A stretch of DNA of 14,265 bases, taken from assembly GCA_004151065.3 (NCBI GenBank), contig NWUY0300007006.1, positions 47,940 to 62,204 on the forward strand. Direction: 5' to 3'. The position numbers and the translations under genes were made by a program. The notes beneath the pieces were generated by a model. That model made no database searches, had not been told where the DNA came from, and saw only the letters and a list, made by a program, of their open reading frames with translations. How positions within the stretch are numbered: the first letter of the stretch is position 1; each line of letters opens with the position of its first letter. Positions 1 to 8,489 of the stretch are shown here, in pieces. The DNA is from Larix sibirica. Taxonomy: Eukaryota > Streptophyta > Pinopsida > Pinales > Pinaceae.

Positions 1-460
1 ACATTTTATATATTTTCCATGGACCACCCTTGTCTAAAGAGAAGTACCAGTTATAGCCCTCCATAAAAATTTTAGCCTCAAGGCTGCACTGAAAACAGAA
101 AAATCAAGAATCCCCCATCCACCAGACAATGTTGGAAGAGAAATTCTCTCCCAGCCAACCATAGATAAGCCTATTTTCTTGAAGCCACCAGTCCATAGAA
201 AGTTAAACAACAGTCTACGTAGGGTGTTAATGATTGAACAAGGCACCGAAAGCAAGGAAAACCAATAGATAGGTGTCCCAAAAAGGACAGACTTTTCCAG
301 CATGAGCTTACCTCCAATGGAGAGAAGCTGATACGTCCAATGTGATATACGATCTTTAAATTTCTTTATCAACCACTGCCAGTCCTGAATAAGATAACCA
401 TTGGGTTTAAGTCTATAACCAAGGTAANTAAGTTATTTAAGAGGCATGATATATTTAACT
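1..460 (-). pseudogene. LINE A: reverse transcriptase thumb fragment of a plant L1 retrotransposon
   Basis: On the minus strand an open stretch (372 to 34, 112 residues) reads SHWTYQLLSIGGKLML, then GTPIYWFSLLSVP and FNFLWTGG, the conserved region following the RT palm in plant L1 ORF2. Upstream, before the first Met, the same frame gives YLGYRLKPNGYLIQDWQWL, so the real coding sequence reaches at least position 427; an N at 428 and a stop lie just before it. The frame ends at TAG (34-36) where LINE C has a Trp in TLWSVVLHLKYIKK; the reading continues past the stop as TRVVHGKYIK, so this is a nonsense mutation and not a natural end. The palm with its catalytic residues is absent, and the fragment runs off the left edge. 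It is close to LINE C in sequence and probably of the same family. The 5' limit near 460 is approximate. Confidence 0.88.
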
Positions 461-494
461 AATTAAATTGAAATAATACGTATTGAATTAATAA

Positions 495-1090
495 ATGCAA
501 GCAAAACAAGAAGCATTTTTGGAAGCAACAATGGAAGCCAAACTAGAAGCAAACTGGAAACAATCTTGGAGCAAAGCTTGGTGTCACCTAGGAAGCAAAA
601 ACATAAGCAATTTATGTAGCAAACAAAGAAGTAATAATGGAAGCAATTTTAGAAGCAACAAAAGATGCAAAAATAGAAGCCATATTAGAAGCAACAAAAG
701 ACGCAAAAATGGAACCAAAGCTAGATGCAACAAGGGACATTATATTGTAAGCAAAACTGGAAGCAACATTGGAAGCAAAACCGAAGGAAAAACCGGAAGC
801 AACGCTGGAAGCAAACCCATAAGCAAAATTGGAAGCAAAACTGGAAGCAACAATGGAAGGAAAACTGGAAGCAAAATTGGAAGCCAACCCGGAAACAAAA
901 ATGGAAGCAACACTTGAAGCAAAACTGGAAGCAACAAAGGATGTCATGATAGAAGCAAAATTTGGCATCAATTAGGAAGCCAAAAAAGAAGCTTTTTTCG
1001 ACGTAAAACCATAAGCAAAACATCAAGCACGATTGGGAGAAAAACTAAAAGCAAAAATGGTAGCATAAATGGAAGCCAAATTCGGCGCTA
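495..1090. repeat. 12-bp minisatellite, about 50 units, consensus near GGAAGCAAAACT
   Basis: The sequence is a long run of imperfect 12-nt units such as ggaagcaacatt, ggaagcaaaact and ggaagcaaaatt, in phase from 522 to about 1090. Two units are 11 nt long (546-556 and 581-591); after them the period holds. Because the unit length is a multiple of three and units rarely contain stops, several frames on both strands stay open; the long ORFs here (Gly-Ser-Lys/Asn, Trp-Lys-Gln and Ser-Ala-rich minus-strand ones) are by-products. The informative frame is E-A-(K/T/N)-(L/M/I): it starts at ATG 495, loses phase at the two short units, and from 592 is interrupted by stops at 604, 748, 820, 973, 1012 and 1066, several replacing the GAA codon. 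Either a plain minisatellite or a dead coding repeat. Confidence 0.93.
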
Positions 1091-1250
1091 TCCCCGACGC
1101 TAATGTGGGCACCACATTTTATGGCGTTATTTTCGACACCGAAGTGAACATGCACTGTGGTGACAAATTTTGCACCGACAAAAGTGCTCAATTCGTGAAC
1201 TAAATAACACTAGATTCCGACGCTATTTCAGGTGCTAATTGTCCGTTTTG
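1091..1250 (+). other. Non-repetitive tail after the minisatellite, open in the same E-A-x-x frame to a stop at 1201
   Basis: After the last clear 12-nt unit the frame with codons at 844, 1066 and so on stays open from 1069 to TAA at 1201-1203, about 44 codons including GAIPDANVGTTFYGVIFDTE and then a Cys-containing end. Composition changes here: more GC and CG dinucleotides (cgacgct, ggcgct) than on either side. I recognise no domain. It could be the C-terminal end of whatever protein carried the tetrapeptide repeat, or unrelated flank. LINE B coding similarity begins just after, near 1255. Confidence 0.4.
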
Positions 1251-1254
1251 TTGT

Positions 1255-2340
1255 ATTGTTAGAGTTATTGAAGAATCAAAGGTTAATGGTAAGTTTCCAG
1301 TAGCCTTCAATTCTACTTTCATTGCCCTCATTCCAAAATCATACAGAGTTGGAAACCTGGATGATTATAGACTTATCTCCTTGTGTAATTGCAGTTATAA
1401 ACCAATTGCAAAAGTTATAGCCAGAAGGATTAGGGGCATTATGTCTAGTTTTGTTCCAGAAGAACAATTTTTTTATTTTTTTTCTAGCTAGAAGATAGAT
1501 TCATGATGTAGTTGGTACTGCTCAGGAAGTTATGCATACCATTGAGACTAAGAATGTGGCAGCTATTTTTGCCAAGGTTGATTCATCAAAGGCATATGAC
1601 AGGGTCAATTGGTTCTATTTAAGACCGGTGTTGCTCCAAATAGGCTTTCACTTACAGATAGTGAATTGGATTTTGTCACGTGTACAAACATTTTGTTGTT
1701 TTGGTAAAAGGTTCTACATCATCTTTATTTAGGCCAGGTCGGGATCTAAGACAAGGATTCCCACTAGCTCCTATTATGTTTATTTTAGTGGTGGAGGGGT
1801 TGGGAAACATTATTCTTCATGCCAAGTATAATGGATCTTTCAGAAGTATTCTCATATGAGGACAAGTCAGAGTTACTCACCTGTTATTTGTATATGATAT
1901 CATGATTTTTCCACTGGGACGAGGAGAGAAGTTGGCCTTCTCCAAGGATTTATGGATCTTTTTGTTGAGGCCACAAGTATGATTTACAATGAGAGGAAAT
2001 CCTCACTATCTTTTATGAACATGGATCATGATTCCATAGATTGGATATGTACACAACTTGTTTTTCCCATGGTGGATATATAATTTGGGCATAAGTATTT
2101 AGGTTTTATTTTAAATCCAAATGCTTATCTAAGGAGGGATTGGGCTCGACTCATAGGAAAGACTGAGAAGCGATTATTATTATGGTGCAATAAATGGTTA
2201 TCCAGAGGGGAGTGCCTGATTTTGGTGAAATTTGTCTTGGAAGCCATCCCTATGTATTGGATATCGCTGGCCTGTGTACCTTCAAGTATCCTAGATCGAA
2301 TTAGAAAGTTGAGTTGTAACATCTTATGGAAGGGAAGTCA
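1255..2340 (+). pseudogene. LINE B: 5'-truncated L1 ORF2, reverse transcriptase part
   Basis: Similarity begins with VIEESKVNGKFP and NSTFIALIPKS (1264 on), so the endonuclease and the first part of ORF2 are missing. RT motifs follow in order over several frames: ISLCNCSYKPIAKVIARRI; then, after a frameshift in the T-rich run near 1470-1490, IHDVVGTAQEVMHTIETK and AKVDSSKAYDRVNW (palm motif A, Asp kept); after another shift near 1690, LRQGFPLAPIMFILVVEGL. The catalytic box reads HLLFVYDIMIF (1881-1913), where the usual F-x-D-D has become V-Y-D, so the first catalytic Asp is Tyr (1893-1895). A TGA lies just before it. The thumb (YLGFILNPNAYLRRDWARL, then VLEAIPMYWISLACVPSSIL) reads to about 2330, where the frame shifts again. 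Clearly a pseudogene, from a different subfamily than LINE C. Confidence 0.9.
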
Positions 2341-3360
2341 AGAGGGAACTCTTTCCATTGGATTGTGTGGAATAAGATAGCTTGGCCAAAGGAAATGGGG
2401 GGATGGGGTTTAAAGAACCCTCATTATTTTGTGAAGGCACTAGTGGCCAAAGGAGCATGGAGAGTTCTGAAAGGAGAGGGACTGTGGGTCATAGTTGTAC
2501 ATCAAAAAAATATTTCTCCTTTAAATATTGAGGAATGGTTCATAACTAGAGAAAAATTTGTAAGAAATGTCTCAATTATGTGGAAAGTTATGATATTGGC
2601 TTTTGAAGTTATAGGGGATTGGTTGGAATGGAAAGTTGGGAATGGTAGAAAGATAAGATTGGGTAAGGATCCATGGATCGGATGTAGTGGGGTTCACGGG
2701 CTTCCTTTAGCTATGGTGGAAGATTTGAGGGAACGAGGATATATTTTTCAAAAGCAGATAGGGGATCTTGTCAGCACTTCTATTATGAGAAAGGAATGTT
2801 TAAAGGAAGAAGACACGGGGTTTGAGAATCAGGTGGATAAATATCATTGGGGTAGGTATACAAAATCTCTCCAAGACAATCATGCAAGACTAGTGGATCG
2901 TGATGATGTTTTGTTACGGTTTAGGAATGCTACAAGTGGATATTACACCCCTAGTATTGACTACAGGGTCATCATAGCAGAAGAAGACTTACCATAACTT
3001 ATATGGTGGTCCACTTTTATATGGAAGTATAAGTGCCCCTTAAAGACAAAGATCTTCATTTGGTTGGCCTTATCTAAAATTATCCCTGTATGGGACATCA
3101 TGCTCAAAAAATTTTGGTGTGGCCTTGGCAAATGTCCTCTTTGCAAAGAAAGTGGTGACAATATTGATCATCTTTTTATTTTCTGCTCTTATATTAGGAA
3201 GATGTGGGAATATGTTTCATAGGTTTGTGGCATACAATTTACTTGGGCAAGTATGGATCTTGAAGCCGAGCTACGGAGACTTGGTCAAACAATGAAGCCT
3301 TCAAGGAATATATGGCTTTACCTGTTATTCTCATTTGGGGTGTTTGAATATTAAGAAATG
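2326..3360 (+). pseudogene. LINE B: post-RT linker and zf-RVT zinc finger of L1 ORF2
   Basis: A 223-codon open stretch (2326-2997) continues ORF2 after the thumb: WNKIAWPKEMGGWGLKNPHY, then LEWKVGNGRKIRLGKDPWIG, the linker typical of plant L1. In the same frame beyond TAA (2995-2997) it reads IWWSTFIWKYKCPLKTKIFI and then GKCPLCKESGDNIDHLFIFC, a zf-RVT finger with its C-x2-C and H-x4-C ligands intact (about 3133-3186). Two more in-frame stops follow (TAG 3220-3222 and a TAA near 3355), with RNIWLYLLFSFGVFEY between them matching the W-rich region after the finger in this family. The Met at 2326 is internal to the ancestral protein, not a genuine start. The finger is thought to help bind element RNA. 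Confidence 0.88.
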
Positions 3361-3460
3361 AAGCCATTTTTTAGGACATCCTTATATCCCTCTTAACCTA
3401 TGCAACAAAGGCCTTGCTAATCTTAGACACTTCCCACAGAGAGAAGAGAACCAAAAGGAA

Positions 3461-3960
3461 AGGAGGATAATGGAAGAGCTAATCGATAGAACATGTTGTT
3501 GGTTATATTTTGACGGTACTTCACAGGGCACTCCAACTCAAGGAGGGACAAGAGGTATAATTTACATCTCATATACACATTGGATAAAGTTTTCAACAGG
3601 TTTGGGTGATAATACAAATAATAAAGTAGAGCTATTGACACTAAAGTTGTCTTTGGGGTTTGCCATTATGAAGGGTGTACAAAAATTACAAGTCTTTGGG
3701 GACTCTAAATTAGTTATTGATTGCATGAGACTAAGGAGACCCCAAGGAACATACTCCTCAAGCCCATTTACGAAGAAATTCATAGAATGGTTGGGTAGTT
3801 CCAAGAATTAAAATGTGAGCACATCTACAGAGAAACAAATCACTTGGTTGACCAATGGTCAAAGACAAGACTGCAAGCTGGGGTGGGTACTTGGAATTGG
3901 TGGGAGATGGAGAATGATACAATCACCACATCTGAGTTAAACTCTAAAGGGACACAAGAG
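3461..3960 (+). pseudogene. LINE B: RNase H domain of L1 ORF2 (RVT_3 type)
   Basis: The open stretch from 3470 reads CWLYFDGTSQG, GGTRGIIYI, NNKVELLTLKLSLGFA and LQVFGDSKLVIDC, an RNase H fold of the kind at the C-terminus of many plant L1 elements. The acidic residues are in place: Asp in YFDG, Glu in KVEL, Asp in FGDS. After a frameshift near 3800 the fourth follows in HIYRETNHLVDQWSK (Asp codon 3850-3852). Only the frameshift and the broken upstream frame mark it as dead; the catalytic set is better kept than in LINE C. The upstream frame differs from that of the zinc finger, so at least one more shift lies between 3360 and 3470. The enzyme would remove element RNA from the RNA-DNA hybrid. 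Confidence 0.88.
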
Positions 3961-4412
3961 GATCTCCTGGTTTTCTTCACTTTTTTTGAGGTTATAGTTT
4001 CATAATTTTTGAAAAATGGATTGAATATGTTTTTTGTTTGGCACTAAAGTTGTCTTTGGGGTTGGCCATTATGAAGGGTGTACATAAATTATAGGTCTTT
4101 GGGGACTCTAAATTAGTTATTGATTGAATGAGACTGAGGAGAACCCCAAGGAACATACTGCTCAAGCCCATTTACTAGTTTCAAGAATTAAAATTTAAGC
4201 ACATCTATAGAGAAATAAATCACTTGGCTAATCAATTGTCATGTTGGAGTGGGTACTTGTCATCGGCGGGAGATGGAGAATGATACAATGAGAACACACG
4301 ATCCATGACCACATTCAGGTTCAACTCTAAAGAGACACAAGAGGATATACTGGTTTTCTTCACTTTTTTTAAGTTCACAGTTTCATAATTTTTGAAAAAT
4401 GAATGGAATATA
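3639..4412 (+). repeat. Tandem direct duplication of about 400 bp (copies 3639-4030 and 4042-4412, offset 403)
   Basis: The block starting cactaaagttgtctttgggg at 3639 recurs at 4042 in the same orientation and is recognisable to the end of each copy (cataatttttgaaaaatg). It covers the second half of the LINE B RNase H and its 3' flank. Copy 2 has internal deletions and about 10 percent substitutions by eye, so the duplication is not recent. The junction is T-rich (gttttttgtttg). Confidence 0.92.
4042..4412 (+). pseudogene. LINE B: second, more decayed copy of the RNase H 3' half
   Basis: This is copy 2 of the tandem duplication. It reads LSLGLAIMKG, a TAG in place of the Gln codon before VFGDSKLVID, then a TGA right after the Asp codon. 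About 30 bases present in copy 1 (the segment encoding KKFIEWLG) are missing, and HIYREINHLANQLS follows with Asn where the last catalytic Asp stood. It cannot be functional. It may come from a local duplication of LINE B or from a separate, severely 5'-truncated insertion of the same family. Confidence 0.8.
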
Positions 4413-4628
4413 TATTTTTATAATGTTTTTTGAAAATACATGTACATGGTGATGATTTATACATGGTTAATTTTTTTTTTTGTTAGATTATGAGTTTTGA
4501 CATTTTTATATGTCAATTTTGAATTACATATTTGAAAGGCTTTATGAACTATGTAGAGGGTGATATTTTTTAATATAATTGAAGTGAACATTAAAAAGAA
4601 AACATTCTAAATCTTAAACTTTTTCTAC
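4413..4628. other. AT-rich spacer, no gene recognised
   Basis: Long A and T runs, short ORFs only, no similarity to the neighbouring elements. If LINE C was inserted at 4727/9490, this stretch and 9490 onward were once close neighbours. Confidence 0.6.
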
Positions 4629-4727
4629 CACATGGTAATTTAAAAAAAAATTTAACTAGATTTTAGGAAAAAAATCAATAAAAAACCCAAAAAATCCATA
4701 TGTTAGTAGGTTTAAACTAGCATTATG
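4629..4727 (+). repeat. Left direct repeat flanking LINE C (probable long target-site duplication)
   Basis: Starts cacatggtaatt and ends tttaaactagcattatg, immediately before the T11 run that is the complement of the LINE C poly(A) tail. The same sequence, lacking 21 nt (4641-4661 here) and with about 9 mismatches by eye, lies at the other end of LINE C (9411-9489). Confidence 0.8.
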
Positions 4728-4738
4728 TTTTTTTTTTT

Positions 4739-4918
4739 CAGCGAAAAAAAAACGTACTATTGCTATTCATATATATAAATAAAATAGTACAACAATGAGC
4801 CATTACAGCACAGTTTTGGCATATTACCAAATCCCTTTCATACCAGTCCAAAATACAAAAATATAACCCAAAAATCATATATCCTAGTACATCATACTAA
4901 TACTGTATACAACAGACT
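4739..4918 (-). other. LINE C 3' UTR with a small stem-loop and a U9 tract facing the poly(A) tail
   Basis: The region between the ORF2 stop (4919-4921) and the A11 tail. Inverted arms gtactat (4754-4760) and atagtac (4784-4790) can pair with a 23-nt loop. On the transcript strand a U9 run (complement of 4744-4752), the loop CGCUG, and the A11 tail (complement of 4728-4738) follow directly, so a U9-A9 snap-back is possible. No standard AATAAA signal is obvious. Confidence 0.6.
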
Positions 4919-5400
4919 TCAATCATCCAGAAAGGGAATAGAACCATTGGATTCCATCACGGAATCAATGAATTCCTCCCAAAACAAAATTCCTTCTTCA
5001 GTCTCCATAGCCATCTTAGAGAGTTTATCTACCAAAGAGTTGTTCTCTCTGTAAATATGATGCAGAGAAATGGCTTGACATTGCTCAAATTCCTTCCGGA
5101 TGCGATCACACAAATGTAGTAATGCAGTCACCTGTAAATTAAAGTCACCCTTGGCCCATTTGATAGTGACACGAGAATCTCCAAATATTTTAACTTCNAC
5201 TTCAGCCAAGCCAAATATATTTGCCACCCCGATGATCATCCATAATGCCAGTATTTCAGCCTTCATGTTGGACCCCCTGCCACATTTCAGTCTGAAAGTA
5301 AAATAGTGATGCTGATTAAGATAGATAACACCACCAGCTGCGCATTGAGCCAAGGCTGCCGCCCCATAAAAAAATAGAACAGGTTTGTCAATCTGAAAAT
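4919..5400 (-). pseudogene. LINE C: RNase H domain of ORF2, first catalytic Asp lost
   Basis: The frame ending at TGA 4919-4921 is open for 179 residues from 5458; the genuine part begins near 5400, where the zinc-finger frame joins by a frameshift. It reads PVLFFYGAAALAQCAAGGVI, then GSNMKAEILALWMIIG, VKIFGDSRVTIKWAKG and HHIYRENNSLVDKLSKMAM. The family normally has F-x-D-G-A at the first motif; here the Asp is Tyr (codon 5366-5368), a GAT-to-TAT change. Glu in KAEIL, Asp in FGDS and Asp in LVDK remain. An N at 5198 leaves one residue unknown. The protein ends about 30 residues after the domain, as expected for the ORF2 C-terminus. Plant L1 elements are known to carry an RNase H resembling archaeal-type enzymes; this copy would be inactive. 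Confidence 0.9.
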
Positions 5401-5855
5401 TCAACCCTCCAACCTTCCTTTGTTTGCATAAAACCTGCTTGCTTTGAAAAAATAGCAAAATGTTTTAAACTTGAATTACACACCATCAATAAGTTTAGGG
5501 AAAGATTATCGAACAATACTAGGTTTCTCATATGCCAAATGTTCCAACATACAACCACCGGGAGAATATCAAAGGATTTGTGAGAATTGATCCAGCTGAA
5601 CATACTAGATATGAAATCTGAATTACCCCAATCATTTTTAATCCTCGGTGTTTGGCACACTCTGTCCCACAGTAACCTAGAGAATCCACATTCCATGAAT
5701 ATGTGTATGATATTCTCCGCAATAGCTTTACACATAATACATATATTAGGACCAATACAGCCCTTCCGGATGAGATTATCCCAAGTCTTAAGTCTATTCA
5801 TAAACACAAACCACATAAAACATTTCGTCTTGATGGGGATCTTCCAATTCCTGAA
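5388..5855 (-). pseudogene. LINE C: zf-RVT zinc finger and linker of ORF2
   Basis: The open stretch starts at 5933, but its first 26 codons are out of the true frame; similarity begins at about 5855 with FRNWKIPIKTKCFMWF. Then LKTWDNLIRKGC and GPNICIMCKAIAENIIHIF follow with a Cys-x2-Cys pair and a His-x4-Cys pair (Cys, Cys, His, Cys at residues 65, 68, 77 and 82), the zf-RVT finger. VVVCWNIWHMRNLVLFDN after it is the standard Trp-rich segment between finger and RNase H. The reading ends at a stop near 5388, while GWRVEFSD continues as KPVLFFYG in another frame, so a single-base-type shift joins it to the RNase H. The finger ligands are intact. Confidence 0.88.
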
Positions 5856-6255
5856 GTGTCTTATACCACCAATGGTTAGGAAAAATACATTTTTGTCGAA
5901 TGATAGACTTGTAAGCATCCTTTGCCGCGACAATGCCTACACTTTCATCCCCCAACCATAAAATTTTGTCCTTGTCACCTGTAGCTCTGCAACCAACTTC
6001 ATTTAGAGACCTGATGTATCTATCCCATTCAATAGCAGCATTTCCAGTCAAACCGAAATCTTGAGCTTTATACCAATAACCAACAACATTGTTTTTTATA
6101 ATATTATCCAGAGTGTAACAACCAAATCTTCTGATATGCATCAATACCTCATTAGATAATTTATAAGAATATTGCAAACCCACAATGGGATCCACACCAA
6201 TGGATATGTCTTTTCCGTCACCCATTCGCCAGCATAGTTCCAAAGCTAACCACTT
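5856..6255 (-). pseudogene. LINE C: linker between RT thumb and zinc finger of ORF2
   Basis: In the same frame as the RT block and separated from it only by TAA (6256-6258), it reads KWLALELCWRMGDGKDISIG, VDPIVGLQYSYKLSNEVL, then WYKAQDFGLTGNAAIEWDRY and KILWLGDESVGIVAAKDAYK. This is the region of plant L1 ORF2 before the zf-RVT finger. After NHWWYKTL the frame goes wrong (QELEDPHQDEMF) because of a frameshift near 5855; the finger continues in the neighbouring frame. The Met at 6243 is internal. Confidence 0.85.
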
Positions 6256-8352
6256 TTAAACTTTTAAAAATCCATTCCAAATGGGCAAAACTCCTTTAGT
6301 CTTCTTATCAGAACCTCTAAACCAGTGACTAATTTCCTTTTTGATATATTTCAAATGTAAGACTACAGACCACAGTGTCTTACTGAATAATCCTCTCCAT
6401 AAGGATTTAAGTCTCAGTGCCTCACTGAAAGAAGAAAGATCTTTAATACCCCAACCTCCAACACTTTCCAGAATGGAAATTTTGTCCCAATCGATCATCA
6501 CAATAGAGGCCTTAGTCATTCCTCCACACCAAAGGAAATAGAAGAGCAGTTTTTGTAATTCTCTAATGATAGCAGAAGGAACCGGGAGTAAGGAAAACCA
6601 GTAAACTGGTATTCCAGTTAGTACAGTCTTCACCAACACAAGTTCTCCCCCAATAGATAGAAATCTATAAGACCAATGTGCAATGTGAGCTTCCACTTTT
6701 CTAAGTAACCACTGCCAGTCTTTGATCAAATAACCATTCAGCTTTAAGAAGTACCCAAGGTATTTGAACCCATCAACTAGATTACAAGCTTTATATGGCA
6801 GCACACTCTGAATATTTCTAACCTCACTATCATCCAACAGATTGTAATATAAAGAGGACTTTGTTAAACTCACCTTCATGCCCGAGGCACTGCAGAATAG
6901 TTTGATAATATTCTGATAAACCATCCACTCGTCGACAGAGTCCGAGCCAGCTAGAAGAACATCATCCACGAATTGTATGCGTGACAGGAAAAGATGTATA
7001 GCCACTTTAAGACCCTTAATATAACCATCAATCTTTGCTTGAGAGATTAATAGGCTCAAACCATCAATAACCAGAAGAAACAATAAAGGGGTTAAAGAAC
7101 ACCCTTGATGTATACCTCTAGAGCAACTGAAGAAATCTATCGGATCCCCATTCACCAAAACTGCAATATTCATAGAATTCACACACACCATAATCCAATT
7201 GATGGCCAATGGCGGGATACCAATCTGTATGAGGACAATCTGCAAAAAATCCCAATTCACACGATTGTATGCTTTTTCCAGATCCATTTTAAGAATAATA
7301 GCTTTCCTTTTATGAACTTTTATAGAATGTAGAAGCTCCTGAGTAATCCCAACTGCATCCAGTATCTTTCTATCCTCCAGAAAACCAGATTGTTCCTTAG
7401 TTATAAATCTAGACAGTATAGGCTTCAGTCTAATAGCAATGATTTTTGACACAATTTTATAGGCCATATTGCATAATGCAATGGGCCTATAATCCCCAAA
7501 CTGTTTAGGATCATTACTTTTAGGAATTAATGTCAGGAAAGTAGCATTCAGTGCACCAAAAATGTATCCAAATTTCCTTGAATATTCCACCATACTCAGA
7601 ATTTCCGAACCCATAATATCAAAAAATTGTAGAAACAGTTCTACAGTCCATCCATCGGGCCCTGGGCTCTTCTCCTTGGCAAATGAGTTCAAAACCTCCT
7701 CCACCTCATCTAAAGTAACTTCCTTCACCAGGTACATGGAGTTATTAGCATCACAGTATCTAGGGTATAATTTCGCCACCTTAAGTTGATAAAAAAAGTC
7801 ACATTCCCTCTGATCAGTAAAAATGTTACCAAAATGTTTTTTAGCCACCTCATGAATCTTTTCTTTATCAGTAACCATGTAACCCGAACCATCATCAATG
7901 CTCCAGATGGAATTGAGATTTCGCCTGTGAGAGGCATATGAATGGAAGAATTTAGAGTTCTTATCCACATGCTCTAACCATATGGCTCTACTCTTGAGCC
8001 GCCACTCCTGTTCCTCCCTCTCCAGAATTTCATCCTTACTTACCTCCAATTTTTTAAGAACTGCAAATTCAACATCAGTTAAAGGCACCTCAACATTCTG
8101 ACTATAGAGAGTATGAATCTCAGCTTCAATATTAATAAGATCCAATAGATCTTTTTTCTTCTGACTATGGATCCATCCAGAAACTTCAACTTTCAACATC
8201 CTTAACTTGTAGCAAAAAGAATCCACTGGATTCAAAGCAGGATCCACAACTAAATTCAACCAATAATCCCAGACCATCGAACAAAACTCCTCCTTGCTTA
8301 ACCAAGGAGGAGTTGAACTTAAATGGGTATCGACCATTATGAGCCAAATCAT
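6256..8352 (-). CDS. LINE C: reverse transcriptase block of L1 ORF2 (698 residues open)
   Basis: This is the longest intact reading frame in the window and the RT that would copy the element RNA at a nicked target. Residues 1-220 are the endonuclease-RT linker; the palm and fingers follow with KEKSPGPDGWTVELF (226-240), ATFLTLIPKSNDPKQFGDYR (270-289), IILKMDLEKAYNRVNWDF (352-369; catalytic Asp357), SRGIHQGCSLTPLLF (411-425) and RIQFVDDVLLAG (458-469; Asp463 and Asp464). The thumb region has YLGYFLKLNGYLIKDWQWLL, LSIGGELVLVKTVL and IPVYWFSLLPVP. All three catalytic Asp residues are present. His415 stands where Arg is usual before QG. The N-terminus (first about 16 residues) is out of the ancestral frame, and the ORF stops prematurely at TAA 6256, so it is part of a broken ORF2 and not a separate gene. 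Confidence 0.93.
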   Translation of the reverse strand: MIWLIMVDTHLSSTPPWLSKEEFCSMVWDYWLNLVVDPALNPVDSFCYKLRMLKVEVSGWIHSQKKKDLLDLINIEAEIHTLYSQNVEVPLTDVEFAVLKKLEVSKDEILEREEQEWRLKSRAIWLEHVDKNSKFFHSYASHRRNLNSIWSIDDGSGYMVTDKEKIHEVAKKHFGNIFTDQRECDFFYQLKVAKLYPRYCDANNSMYLVKEVTLDEVEEVLNSFAKEKSPGPDGWTVELFLQFFDIMGSEILSMVEYSRKFGYIFGALNATFLTLIPKSNDPKQFGDYRPIALCNMAYKIVSKIIAIRLKPILSRFITKEQSGFLEDRKILDAVGITQELLHSIKVHKRKAIILKMDLEKAYNRVNWDFLQIVLIQIGIPPLAINWIMVCVNSMNIAVLVNGDPIDFFSCSRGIHQGCSLTPLLFLLVIDGLSLLISQAKIDGYIKGLKVAIHLFLSRIQFVDDVLLAGSDSVDEWMVYQNIIKLFCSASGMKVSLTKSSLYYNLLDDSEVRNIQSVLPYKACNLVDGFKYLGYFLKLNGYLIKDWQWLLRKVEAHIAHWSYRFLSIGGELVLVKTVLTGIPVYWFSLLPVPSAIIRELQKLLFYFLWCGGMTKASIVMIDWDKISILESVGGWGIKDLSSFSEALRLKSLWRGLFSKTLWSVVLHLKYIKKEISHWFRGSDKKTKGVLPIWNGFLKV

Positions 8353-8489
8353 ACAATTGAAAGTGTATAGGCCAATGATTCAGAAGATTTCTGCTTACCA
8401 ACCCAAGACTTATAGTTTCCTCCAGCTTCAAGAAACGTAGAATTTATTAGAAACTTATCCAGTCGCTTATGAATTCCCTCCTCCCCCTG
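8353..8489 (-). pseudogene. LINE C: broken endonuclease-RT junction with frameshifts
   Basis: After the TGA ending the endonuclease frame the reading continues QGEEGIHKRLDKFLINSTFL, as expected for the endonuclease C-terminal part. Near 8420 the similarity moves to another frame, giving NLLNHWPIHFQLYDLAHNGR and YPFKFNSS, and near 8300 it moves into the frame of the RT block at WLSKEEF. The conserved S-D-H motif that ends L1 endonucleases reads L-N-H (Asn codon 8378-8380), so the catalytic Asp is lost. Confidence 0.8.

Noticed and set aside
428-495. Precise boundary or target duplication for LINE A
   Set aside because: An N at 428 and stops upstream blur the end, and no matching direct repeat can be tested because the other end lies outside the window.
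612-1026. Long minus-strand ORFs rich in Ala/Ser/Phe across the minisatellite, and the plus-strand Trp-Lys-Gln and Leu-rich readings
   Set aside because: They follow automatically from a 12-nt period lacking stops in several frames; codon content is just the repeat read out of phase.
3470-3811. Stand-alone RNase H gene
   Set aside because: It follows RT and zf-RVT sequences of the same LINE in the expected order and is frameshifted before its last motif.
6341-7789. Plus-strand ORFs of 66-75 codons within LINE C
   Set aside because: Antisense shadows of the long RT frame.
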